From Deltaproteobacteria bacterium PRO3 (GTDB lineage Bacteria; UBA10199; DSSB01): a DNA stretch of 33,601 nt. The stretch lies in contig SZOV01000031.1 in NCBI GenBank assembly GCA_030263375.1, positions 1-33,601 of the forward strand, in the 5' to 3' direction. A model generated the notes under the pieces. The model was not told where the DNA came from. It saw only the letters and a list, made by a program, of their open reading frames with translations, and did not search any database. Made by a program: the position numbers and the translations under genes. Shown here piece by piece: positions 15,540 to 22,814 of the stretch (its first letter is position 1; every line of letters starts with the position of its first letter).

Positions 15540-16769
15540 GGGCTTCTGCCCGGTCCCGGTCTCCCCGTAAAAGTGTTGATTTTGCTCCCAAACTCCTCCG
15601 TGATGGTCGCGGTGATAGCGGTGGCCGATCGCCTCCCGGGCCCGTGGGTCGGGGCTCTCGCTCAGCATTAAAAATGCCGCGGCGCGTAACGGCGCCTGGG
15701 GGCTGTCGAGCAGGGGGATGACGAGCGGAACCGCCTGGCTGCTGCCCATGCGGCCCAGGGCGAGGATGGTCTCGGCACGGAGGGGGACCTCGCCCGCCCC
15801 GAGGTTTTTAAGGAGGAGAGCCTCATAGGCCGGATTTTTATGCTCCGCCATCTGCCGCAGCGCGGATTTTTTCACATCCATGGAAAAGGGTCCGGCGAGG
15901 ACGCCGGAGAGGAAGGCCTCGGCCGCCGCGTTCTTTTGCGGGACGATCAAGGCCAGGGCCTGGGATTTTTCGGCGTCGCCGGCGCGGCGAAAGTCTTCGG
16001 CCAGGCGCTCGACCGGGCGGGGGGCGCCCAATTTTTCCAGGGCGCGGACGGCGGCCCACTTCGCGGGCGAGGGCGGATCGTCGGCGAGCTGCTTCAAGCC
16101 TTCGAGCGCGGCGGCGTTGCCGGAATTTTCCAGGGCACGGACCAGGGCGATTTTTGCGGTGTCCTGTAGGGGCCGTTCGCGAACGGCCCCTACAAGGGCC
16201 GCGACGTCTACGGCTGAGAAATCCGGCTTGGACCTCTCTCCCAATTTCACCGCGGCGTCGTTGGCGATCCTCGCATCCTCTCCGACCAAGGCCTGCAAGA
16301 GCAAGGCGCCGCGCGCCGCGGGCGCGGCCGCGAGATAGGCCTTGGCGACGGTGACGGCCGCCTTCGGCTTTGCGACGACCCCGCTCTTCCCGCCCAGGAC
16401 TCGGTATTCGTAGCCCTGCCGCCGCGCCTCTTGATAGGCGGTGTAGCCCGGCAAGGGACCGAGGAAGACCAAAAATTCCCCCTCGGCCGGAAGCAGGGCC
16501 GGAGCGCCGGGCGTCAGGGGCTCGTCCAGGACGAGGAGGCGATCCACCCCCTCACCTTTTAGCACCTCGACCACTTTCAATTGGTAGAGGAAAAATCCTT
16601 GCCCCACCTTCGGCGCTTGAGCGGATTTGAGCGAGACGCGGCCCACCCAGGAGGCGACCTCCAGCATGGAGAAAAAATTTTTCGGGTCCGCGTCTTGCAG
16701 TTGAGCCCGCCCGCTTGCGGGGAGGAGGTTCAGGATCAGACCAAGGGCGATAAGGAATCTCTTTTGCAT
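15537..16769 (-). CDS. Exported HEAT-repeat-like protein
   Basis: About 410 residues. The ATG at 16769 is preferred because it places a clean signal peptide, MQKRFLIALGLILNLLPASG, at the N-terminus; a longer frame would bury it. An N-terminal beta domain (about 25-130) contains VGRVSLKSAQ and VVEVLKGEGVDRLLVLDEPL. From about 150 to the end there are helical pairs typical of HEAT or PBS-lyase-like repeats (ALVRALENSGNAAALEGLKQLADD; RAETILALGRMGSSQAVPLVIPLLDS; LRAAAFLMLSESPDPRAREAI). Such repeats are usually protein-binding scaffolds. The His-rich tail (HRYHRDHHGG) could bind metal. A 28-bp palindrome is inserted in-frame (16166-16193) between two repeat helices. Function is unknown; periplasmic or outer-membrane association is inferred. 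Confidence 0.75.
   Translation of the reverse strand: MQKRFLIALGLILNLLPASGRAQLQDADPKNFFSMLEVASWVGRVSLKSAQAPKVGQGFFLYQLKVVEVLKGEGVDRLLVLDEPLTPGAPALLPAEGEFLVFLGPLPGYTAYQEARRQGYEYRVLGGKSGVVAKPKAAVTVAKAYLAAAPAARGALLLQALVGEDARIANDAAVKLGERSKPDFSAVDVAALVGAVRERPLQDTAKIALVRALENSGNAAALEGLKQLADDPPSPAKWAAVRALEKLGAPRPVERLAEDFRRAGDAEKSQALALIVPQKNAAAEAFLSGVLAGPFSMDVKKSALRQMAEHKNPAYEALLLKNLGAGEVPLRAETILALGRMGSSQAVPLVIPLLDSPQAPLRAAAFLMLSESPDPRAREAIGHRYHRDHHGGVWEQNQHFYGETGTGQKP
16165..16194. repeat. Perfect palindromic element inside the HEAT-repeat gene
   Basis: A perfect 30-bp palindrome whose half-site begins GTAGGGGCCGTTCG, with the exact reverse complement following. Its 28-bp core matches the element at 19578-19605 in 27 of 28 positions. 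On the coding strand it is read Val-Gly-Ala-Val-Arg-Glu-Arg-Pro-Leu without disturbing the frame. It resembles a protein-coding palindromic repeat, comparable in principle to Rickettsia palindromic elements. Confidence 0.8.
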
Positions 16770-16811
16770 CGCAATCAGAATACCATGCCCGCCCCTTCCC
16801 TCCAACGAGGT

Positions 16812-16844
16812 AAAAAAAAGGGACGGCTTACGGGGAGCCGCCCC
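16812..16844 (-). terminator. Rho-independent terminator, second of a tandem pair (possible attenuator)
   Basis: On the minus strand, a 9-bp stem GGGGCGGCT/AGCCGTCCC with one G-U pair and a 7-nt loop, followed directly by eight T. It lies after the heat-shock gene and 43 bp before the HEAT-repeat gene start. A 7-codon reading frame overlaps its 5' arm. Confidence 0.8.
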
Positions 16845-16851
16845 TTCTCAT
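16828..16851 (-). other. Candidate 7-codon leader peptide overlapping the terminator
   Basis: ATG with a near-ideal ribosome site (AAGGAGGGGG at 16856-16865, about 5 nt spacing) starts a frame reading MRRGGSP then TAA. Its codons make up the 5' arm and loop of the terminator at 16812-16844, so a translating ribosome would prevent the hairpin from forming. That geometry matches an attenuator for the HEAT-repeat gene downstream. It may also be chance in a G-rich stretch. Confidence 0.3.
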
Positions 16852-16897
16852 TCTACCCCCTCCTTGCCGGTTTAGGCTCTCAGGAGGATCCAAATAT

Positions 16898-16942
16898 AAA
16901 AAAGGGGACGGCCCGCATCTTCCGTGACGACGGGCCGTCCCC
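16898..16942 (-). terminator. Rho-independent terminator of the small heat-shock gene
   Basis: On the minus strand, a perfect 12-bp stem GGGGACGGCCCG/CGGGCCGTCCCC with a 15-nt loop, followed by six T. It begins 13 bp after the Hsp20 stop codon. Confidence 0.93.
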
Positions 16943-16954
16943 GTATTTCGAACC

Positions 16955-17419
16955 TTAGCTGACTTCGACCTTGATCTCCTTCGGCTTGGCCTCGGGCTTC
17001 TTGGGGATGACCAGCTCGAGGACACCGTCCTTCATCTTCGCCTGGATCTTTTCGGAATCCACGGTGTTGGGCAGCGTGAAGGAACGGAGGAAGCTGCCAT
17101 AGCTGCGTTCGAGGCGATAGTAGTTGTCTTTCTTCTCCTCGTTCTCGAACTTGCGCTCGCCGCGCAGTGAAAGCACGCCCTCGCGGACGTTGATCTTCAC
17201 GTCCTCCTTCTTCAGGCCGGGCAGCTCGGCGTGGATGCGCAGGGCCTCGGCGTCTTCATAGACGTCGACCGCGGGCGTCCACTCGGCGGCCGCGTCGGCC
17301 TCCTCCGGCGTCGCGCGGCTCAAGCCCCAAAAGAGGCGGTTGAATTCCTCCGGGAGATTCCAGATGTCCCGGAAGGGGTTGGTTTCCCGAAACGGGCGAT
17401 AGACTTGCAGGCGTGTCAT
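16955..17419 (-). CDS. Small heat-shock protein, Hsp20/alpha-crystallin family
   Basis: A 154-residue ATP-independent chaperone that holds unfolding proteins for refolding by DnaK/ClpB-type systems. The N-terminal arm (1-45, RPFRETNPFRDIWNLPEEFNRLF) precedes the alpha-crystallin domain (about 47-140), with AVDVYEDAEALRIHAELPGL, the conserved VLSLRGERK strand, SFTLPNTVDSEKIQAKMKDGVLEL and the C-terminal I/V-x-I/V-type motif near LVIPKKPEAKP. The ATG at 17419 is fixed by AAGGAGGT 7-8 nt upstream; a longer frame would read through the promoter. Control is by a sigma-32-type promoter at 17495-17522, possibly with an RNA thermometer in the leader, and the gene ends in tandem terminators, so it is monocistronic. 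Confidence 0.95.
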   Translation of the reverse strand: MTRLQVYRPFRETNPFRDIWNLPEEFNRLFWGLSRATPEEADAAAEWTPAVDVYEDAEALRIHAELPGLKKEDVKINVREGVLSLRGERKFENEEKKDNYYRLERSYGSFLRSFTLPNTVDSEKIQAKMKDGVLELVIPKKPEAKPKEIKVEVS

Positions 17420-17427
17420 AACATCGA

Positions 17428-17480
17428 CCTCCTTGAAACAAGAAACTAAAGGGATTTTAAGATCTTTCGCGCCTTGTTTC
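17428..17480 (-). promoter_or_regulatory. Possible RNA thermometer in the Hsp20 5' leader
   Basis: In the roughly 70-nt leader, GAAACAAG (transcript, 17480-17473) is the exact complement of CTTGTTTC (17442-17435), which directly abuts the AAGGAGG ribosome site (17434-17428). An alternative small hairpin CTTG-TTT-CAAG takes in part of the ribosome site. Either could hide the site at low temperature, as leaders of small heat-shock genes often do. No fold was computed. Confidence 0.35.
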
Positions 17481-17494
17481 CGGCGCTGTTCCTG

Positions 17495-17522
17495 AGATGG
17501 GGTCGATGCGGGCGATGTCAAG
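17495..17522 (-). promoter_or_regulatory. Sigma-32-type heat-shock promoter
   Basis: On the minus strand, CTTGACA, a 13-bp spacer, then CCCCATCT. This matches the heat-shock sigma consensus (CTTGAAA, 13-14 bp, CCCCATnT) at all but one fixed base. It lies about 75 bp before the Hsp20 ATG. Confidence 0.82.
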
Positions 17523-17604
17523 GGGCGAGTCCTGACAAGCATTCAGGAGGGGTAAGATCGGGAATGCGTCGGCGAAGCGCTGGAGCGACCGATAGGCAAC
17601 CGGT

Positions 17605-19884
17605 TCAATCCCCGTCGGATTCGGCAGTCGTGCGATCCGCGGGCTCGAGTTGGCGGTCAATCTCTTCCAAGAGAGTCCTGGGATGCAGGTGACGCAGCCA
17701 GGTACCTCCGTCCTTCAGGTAAGGCTGGACGCCTTCCAGGCGCGCCCGCAGCGTGGGCGGCACCGCGGCGGGTCCCGGCGGGGCTTCACGCTCGTGAAAG
17801 ATCTCTTGGAATTTCTCGGCGTAGTCGAGGGCGAGGCGGTGATCCCAAAGCATCGGGATCTCCTCTTCCTTCTCGCGAAGGTGCCGCAAATAGGCGTTGG
17901 CAATGTCGATCTCTTCGCCGTCGTTAAAGTTCTTCAGCTCCGCCTCGAGGCGCCGGATCCGCGCTTCCAGGGAGAAATCCAAGGCCGACTCCCCGCCGTC
18001 CCGCGCCTTGTTCAGCTCGCGGATCTTCTGGCGAAGCTTCTGCTTTTCCTCGGCCGCCCGCTGGTCCATGAATTCCTTCATGCCCTTGAGCAGGATCCGG
18101 CCCTTGCCGAGCCAATCGAGGTGCTCGGCCAGTTGCGGCGCGCGGCCCGCCAGGGACTGGTGAATCGCGACCGCGGCCTCAACGCGCCTCTCCGGCGCCC
18201 GCAGCGGCATCAACCAGGTCAACACGACGACGGCGTTGAGGGCGCGGTCCAAATCTTCATAGCGCAGCGCCTGCTTGGCCCGGAAGGCGAGGCGCTCCAC
18301 GCCGTCCCTATCCAAGGACCCGGCGGTCTCGCGGAGGATGCGCAGGGCCAGGTGCTTGTGATGGTCGCCGATCTCGGTGAGCTGATCCCAGATTTTTTCC
18401 ATGCTGGCCAGGCGCTGGTTCGGCTCCAGCTTGGGAATCGCGACGCGAAGGAAATTGTAGGCCTCGACGGCGATCTCTTCCTCGTTGGCCCGGCGGTAGT
18501 CCTTGGATTCCAGCAAATAACGCTCGGCCTTTTGCACCTGGACCGAAAGCTTCTCCGCCGGCGTCGCCTCCAGCTGGGCGCGAAAGCCCGACAGCTCGGC
18601 GATGCGGCCGCGCGGCGCAACATAGTGACTTCGAATCTTGTGAGCGCCCCAGGCCAGCAAACCGCCGACGACTGCCGTGGAGAGCCAGGTCATCGCGACG
18701 GAAGTAGGGTCGGAGGCCTGAGGGCCCGAGCCCGTGCCTTGCGCGAAGGCGAGCCGCTCCGGCAGGAAGGCCGCCAGCCCCGCGGCGGAGGCGGCCAGGC
18801 GGCCGTAGGTCGCGCGCAGGTCGCGTCCCGCGGCGAAATTCGCGCGCGGCGCCTGCGCTTGCGGCATCGAGCCCTGCAAGAGGGCGAGGCCCGTCCTGAA
18901 TTCCATCTCCCGCTGAAAGCTCGCGAAGCGGGGCCCCAGGGCGTAGTGCCCCAGCCGCGCGCCGACGCCTAGGCTGAACATCGAGGCGAGCGTGTCGGTG
19001 ACCGTCGTCGCGCCGTCGACGCGGGGACGCAGGCCCAGGCCCTCCTCCGCCTTGTGGGCGCTCATCAGGCCCGCGAACATGGCCCCCTGCGAGAGCAGGG
19101 GCTGCGAATACTTGGCGAGACCGGAGAAACGCATCGCGGCCCCGGCCTCGTGCAGGCCGTGCAGGCGGGCGAAGCCCTGCTGCCCGGCGAAGGCGAAGGT
19201 CTTGAGGAAACCCAAGGTGATCGCGGCGCTCGCAAACTCGTGGCCGAGCCCGGGTTGGGGCGTGTTTCCGTCCGAGCCGATTTGTCGCAGGACGCGCGAG
19301 CTGAGCGCGAAGGTCGGGACCTCGGCGGCAAAGCCCACGGTGGACGCCGCGAGGCGGGCGCCGAAACCCTGCGTATACCAGGCCCCGCGGGCGCCGCCGG
19401 CCAGGCGTCCCAAGGCGGCGGTCCGCGCCAGGCCGTAGACGGCCGTGCCGGCCAACATCGGGACGATCATCTTGGGATCGGAGGCATCCTTGGTGAAGCG
19501 CTTGAGGAGGAATTCGAAGCGGGGGCTGAAGGCGCCCTTGCCGAGGATGGCGTTCAGCCGGTTTTCGGCGTCGACCCGTAGGGGCTGTTCGCGAACGGCC
19601 CCTACGGCGGCGGCATAAACCCTGCCGGCGGCATCAAATTTTTCGGCGTTCTCTAAACTTCCCCCAAAGGCCAGCAATCCCCGCCAAAACAGCCCCTCGT
19701 CGCTCTCCCGCGCCAGGGCGGAGAGCTGGGCCCGCTGGCCCTCGCTGAGCCGCGCGCCGATCCCCTCGGGTCCCTCCAAGAGGGCCGACACCACCGCCGG
19801 CGCGGAAAAGACCCCCGGCGCGGCCGGATCGGCCGCCCGCGGTGGGCGCGAGGCATTCAAAATGGATGCTAAAGTGTCCCCCAT
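17605..19884 (-). CDS. Large Ala-rich membrane/coiled-coil protein of unknown function
   Basis: A 759-residue protein I do not recognise. It starts MGDTLASILNAS, with AGGA about 13 nt upstream. Residues 1-150 are Ala/Arg-rich helices. About 135-330 is a Gly/Ala-rich, moderately hydrophobic region (MIVPMLAGTAVYGLARTAALGRLAGG and similar) that could be several weak membrane helices. About 395-420 is a clear membrane segment (SVAMTWLSTAVVGGLLAWGA). The remaining 340 residues are charged helices, partly TPR- or HEAT-like, with a likely coiled coil around 605-675 (QKLRQKIRELNKARDG; RIRRLEAELKNF). No catalytic motif was seen. A 28-bp palindrome is inserted in-frame near residue 95. The gene stands alone between the sat terminator region and the Hsp20 promoter. 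Confidence 0.7.
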   Translation of the reverse strand: MGDTLASILNASRPPRAADPAAPGVFSAPAVVSALLEGPEGIGARLSEGQRAQLSALARESDEGLFWRGLLAFGGSLENAEKFDAAGRVYAAAVGAVREQPLRVDAENRLNAILGKGAFSPRFEFLLKRFTKDASDPKMIVPMLAGTAVYGLARTAALGRLAGGARGAWYTQGFGARLAASTVGFAAEVPTFALSSRVLRQIGSDGNTPQPGLGHEFASAAITLGFLKTFAFAGQQGFARLHGLHEAGAAMRFSGLAKYSQPLLSQGAMFAGLMSAHKAEEGLGLRPRVDGATTVTDTLASMFSLGVGARLGHYALGPRFASFQREMEFRTGLALLQGSMPQAQAPRANFAAGRDLRATYGRLAASAAGLAAFLPERLAFAQGTGSGPQASDPTSVAMTWLSTAVVGGLLAWGAHKIRSHYVAPRGRIAELSGFRAQLEATPAEKLSVQVQKAERYLLESKDYRRANEEEIAVEAYNFLRVAIPKLEPNQRLASMEKIWDQLTEIGDHHKHLALRILRETAGSLDRDGVERLAFRAKQALRYEDLDRALNAVVVLTWLMPLRAPERRVEAAVAIHQSLAGRAPQLAEHLDWLGKGRILLKGMKEFMDQRAAEEKQKLRQKIRELNKARDGGESALDFSLEARIRRLEAELKNFNDGEEIDIANAYLRHLREKEEEIPMLWDHRLALDYAEKFQEIFHEREAPPGPAAVPPTLRARLEGVQPYLKDGGTWLRHLHPRTLLEEIDRQLEPADRTTAESDGD
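19576..19607. repeat. Palindromic element inside the 759-residue protein gene
   Basis: A 32-bp palindrome with one mismatch (T opposite G), sharing 27 of 28 core bases with the element at 16166-16193. On the coding strand it reads Val-Gly-Ala-Val-Arg-Glu-Gln-Pro-Leu, the same frame and almost the same peptide as the other copy, although the host genes are unrelated. Confidence 0.8.
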
Positions 19885-19903
19885 AGCCGAGAGCTATCCT
19901 GCG

Positions 19904-19949
19904 AAAAAATAAGGGGGAACCTGAGGAAATCCTCGAAGAAAGCGCCCCC
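19904..19949 (-). terminator. Possible terminator downstream of sat
   Basis: On the minus strand, GGGGG ... GAGGA-TT-TCCTC ... CCCCC followed by TTATTTTTT: a small perfect inner hairpin inside a 5-bp outer stem. It lies about 55 bp after the sat stop and just before the next gene. Internal loops make it weaker than the Hsp20 terminators. Confidence 0.45.
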
Positions 19950-20005
19950 GCTTAAAAGGATTCAGGGGCTTTTCGGCCGAGATCCGGAAATGTTGCGATG
20001 GGCCC

Positions 20006-21166
20006 TTACGAGCCCTTCATCGCCTCGATCAGGATCTTCGCGACCTCCGGCCTGGAGAATTCCGGCGGGGGCAGCTGGCCGGCGCGCAGCATCTCGCGGA
20101 CCTTGGTGCCCGAGAGGTTGACCTGCTCGTCCGGACCGCTGGGACTGGTCTTGGCGGTGGCCATGCCGCCGGTGCGCTTGCACCAGAAGGAGTTTTCGAA
20201 CTTGAGCGGCAGGATGCCTAGGTCTTCCAACTCAAATTGGTCGAAGAGCTCTTGGGCCTCGTAGGTACCGTAGTAGCTGCCGACGCCCGCGTGGTCGCGG
20301 CCGACGATGAAGTGGGTGCAGCCGTAGTTCTTGCGCACCAGGGCGTGGAAGATCGCCTCGCGCGGGCCCGCGTAACGCATGGCCGCGGGGAAGACCGAGA
20401 GATAAGTGCGGTCGAGCGGGTAGTAATTCTTGAGCAGGGCCTCGTAGCACTTCATGCGCACGGCCGCAGGGATGTCGTCGGACTTGGTCGCGCCGACCAG
20501 CGGGTGCACCAAGAGGCCGTCGACGATCTCGAGGGCGCACTTTTGGATATACTCGTGGGCGCGGTGGATCGGGTTGCGGGTCTGGAAGCCCACGATGGTG
20601 CGCCATTTTTTCTCTTGGAAGATCTTGCGCAGCTCGGCGGGGTCCTTGCGATATTCGTTGAAGTCGTCGTACTTCACTCGGTTGAGCACGGTGACCGGGC
20701 CGCCCAAGTACACCGGACCCTGCGCGTAGACCGCGGCGACGCCGGGGTGCTTGTCTTCCTTCGTCTTGTAGACCTTCTCCGCCTCGCGCTCCTTGTCGTA
20801 CTTGTATTTTTCCTTCACGTGCAGGATCGCCAGACACTCGCCCGTCGGGGCGTAGAGCGCGACGTCGGCGCCCACTTCATACTTGGAGGCGTTCTCTTCC
20901 TTCACGCTGAGCGTGATCGGCAGCGACCAGACCAGGCCGTTCGCCAGGCGCATCTTCTCGACCACCGACTCGTAGTCGGCCTGTCCCATGAAACCCTTCA
21001 AGGGCGACAAGGCGCCGCAGGCGAGCATGTCGATGTCGCTCAGCTCGCGCTCGTTGAGGGTGAGGCGGGGCAGCGAGGCGGCCTTTTGCAGCCACTGCTC
21101 GCGCTCGGAGGCCGAGGCCTGGGTGTTGATCAATTCGCCGCCGTGGGGGGGGAGGGGGAAATGCAT
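20006..21166 (-). CDS. sat: Sulfate adenylyltransferase (single-subunit ATP sulfurylase)
   Basis: A 386-residue enzyme that makes adenosine 5'-phosphosulfate and pyrophosphate from ATP and sulfate (reversible), the entry step of sulfate use. The N-terminal PUA-like domain (about 1-165) is followed by the catalytic nucleotidyltransferase domain with [10 protein letters not shown] (195-204) and the H-x-G-H-like loop region G-R-D-H-A-G-V-G (289-296). [21 protein letters not shown] is also typical. This is the homo-oligomeric Sat type, not CysD/CysN; no APS kinase domain is fused and none lies in the window. GGAG stands before the ATG. The gene is monocistronic here. It may feed sulfide to the cysteine cluster about 10 kb away; APS reductase must be elsewhere. 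Confidence 0.96.
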   Translation of the reverse strand: MHFPLPPHGGELINTQASASEREQWLQKAASLPRLTLNERELSDIDMLACGALSPLKGFMGQADYESVVEKMRLANGLVWSLPITLSVKEENASKYEVGADVALYAPTGECLAILHVKEKYKYDKEREAEKVYKTKEDKHPGVAAVYAQGPVYLGGPVTVLNRVKYDDFNEYRKDPAELRKIFQEKKWRTIVGFQTRNPIHRAHEYIQKCALEIVDGLLVHPLVGATKSDDIPAAVRMKCYEALLKNYYPLDRTYLSVFPAAMRYAGPREAIFHALVRKNYGCTHFIVGRDHAGVGSYYGTYEAQELFDQFELEDLGILPLKFENSFWCKRTGGMATAKTSPSGPDEQVNLSGTKVREMLRAGQLPPPEFSRPEVAKILIEAMKGS

Positions 21167-21338
21167 GTCGATAGCTCCAAAAAAAATGAATAGTTACAAT
21201 ATGTTAAAACGCCGACCCGGTGGTGGGCAAAGCCGTCGCATCGGACAGGGCTCGAGAAAAATCGCGAGGCCGCAAGGGCTCTACAACCCCGCCGGGGAAA
21301 TGGCAAGGGGGGATGTATTTCGGAACAGGATGACTTTA

Positions 21339-22814
21339 CTAGCGGGACGGCAAATTAGAATTTTCCGTGGAAGAGGATATTTGGCTGGGCCGGCTTTCGG
21401 GGCCGGCGGGCGCGGGGTTCCAGCCGCCGCCCAAGGCCCGATACAGCTGCGCCACCGCGATCAGCTGGTCCCGGCGGATTCGGGCCAGCTCCAACTGCGA
21501 ACGAAACAGCAGGCGCTCGGCCTCCAGGACCTCCAGGTAGCTGGAGACGCCGCCGTCGTAGCGCGCCGTGGCCAGGCGATGCCCGTCGCGGGCGGCCGCG
21601 ACCAGGCTTTGGGTATGCTTGCGGATCTCGGCGAGCTTCCGCACGGAGACCAGGGCGTCGGAGACCTCGCGCAGCGACTGCTGGATGACCTTTTGGTATT
21701 GGATCAGGGCCTGCTCGAAGCGCGCCTTCGCCGCCTCGTAATTGCCCTTGCGCTTGCCGCCGTCGAAGATCGACTGGAACAAGGAACCTCCCAAGGAAAG
21801 AATCCCCGTGACGCCGCCCAAGGGTCCCCCCACAAAGGCCATGCCGCCCAGGGCGCTCAGGTTGATCTGCGGGAAGAACAGGGCCTTGGCCTCGCCGATC
21901 TTGGCGTTGGCGGCGATCAGGTCTTGTTCCGCCTTGCGGATGTCGGGGCGGCGCTCCAGCAGCCGGGCCGGCATGTCCAACGGAAGCTGCGGCGGCGTCG
22001 ACTGAGCCGTCAGCGTCTTGCCGCGCGGCACCGGACCGGGGTTCTCGCCCAAGAGAAGGCTGATCTGGTTTTCCTTGAGCGCGATCTCCCGCTCGACGCG
22101 GGCGACCTCGACCTGCGCGGTCGCCAATTCCGCCTCCGCCTGCCTAACGTCCAGCAGCGAGACGATGCCTCCCTTCAGTCGCTGCCGAATCAGGCCCAGC
22201 GAGCGGCCCCGCACCGACGCGGTGCTTCGCCCGATCTCCCGCTCGAGATCCAGGCTGCGCAGCTCGAAGTAGGCTCGGGCGACCTCGGCGACCAAGCTGA
22301 GATAGACGGTGCGCCGGAATTCCTCCTGCGCGAAGAGCTGGGCCCGCGCGGCCTCGCTGGCGCGGCGATATCTACCCCAGAGGTCCGCCTCGTAGGACAG
22401 CTGGGCGCCCACCGCCACGTAAGTGCGGTTGATCGAGCCGATATTGCCTTCGTCGTCGATGTTCTGCTGGGTGGTGTAGGTCTGGCTCCCGGAGGTGAGA
22501 AATCCGATCTCCGGAAACTGCTCGCCGCGCTTCGAGCGGTACAGCCCGCGGGCCTCCTCGACTCGGGCGGCGGCCAGCTTGAGGTCCTTGTTTTGCTCGA
22601 GGGCCTTGCGGATGAGCTCTTGCAACTGGGGATCTTGAAAGACCTCCCACCAGGGCAGGTCCGCGAAGCTCAGCTCGGCCTCGCTCGCCGTGGGAACCTT
22701 GTCTTGGTCCCGAAACTTCTCCGGCACCGCAACCTCGGGCCGCCGATAATTCGGTCCCATGGCGCAGGCCGTGGAGAAAGTCGCCAACAGGAGGGAGCTT
22801 AAAATCCGTTTCAC
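21339..22814 (-). CDS. Outer-membrane efflux lipoprotein (OprM/NodT-type TolC family)
   Basis: About 491 residues from the GTG at 22814. The GTG overlaps the TGA of the pump gene in a GTGA arrangement, giving translational coupling, and has a GGAGAG site upstream. The N-terminus [17 protein letters not shown] ends in a lipobox (Cys17) followed by [16 protein letters not shown], typical of NodT-family factors. Two TolC-like repeats follow, rich in long helices (LRQLKGG-type regions, [50 protein letters not shown]). It forms the trimeric exit duct of the RND pump encoded just upstream. The open frame extends much further upstream, but that part overlaps the pump gene and is not coding in this frame. 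Confidence 0.93.
   Translation of the reverse strand: MKRILSSLLLATFSTACAMGPNYRRPEVAVPEKFRDQDKVPTASEAELSFADLPWWEVFQDPQLQELIRKALEQNKDLKLAAARVEEARGLYRSKRGEQFPEIGFLTSGSQTYTTQQNIDDEGNIGSINRTYVAVGAQLSYEADLWGRYRRASEAARAQLFAQEEFRRTVYLSLVAEVARAYFELRSLDLEREIGRSTASVRGRSLGLIRQRLKGGIVSLLDVRQAEAELATAQVEVARVEREIALKENQISLLLGENPGPVPRGKTLTAQSTPPQLPLDMPARLLERRPDIRKAEQDLIAANAKIGEAKALFFPQINLSALGGMAFVGGPLGGVTGILSLGGSLFQSIFDGGKRKGNYEAAKARFEQALIQYQKVIQQSLREVSDALVSVRKLAEIRKHTQSLVAAARDGHRLATARYDGGVSSYLEVLEAERLLFRSQLELARIRRDQLIAVAQLYRALGGGWNPAPAGPESRPSQISSSTENSNLPSR

Noticed and set aside
17420-17542. Longer start for the small heat-shock protein
   Set aside because: It would translate the sigma-32 promoter and leader; a strong ribosome site precedes the ATG at 17419.
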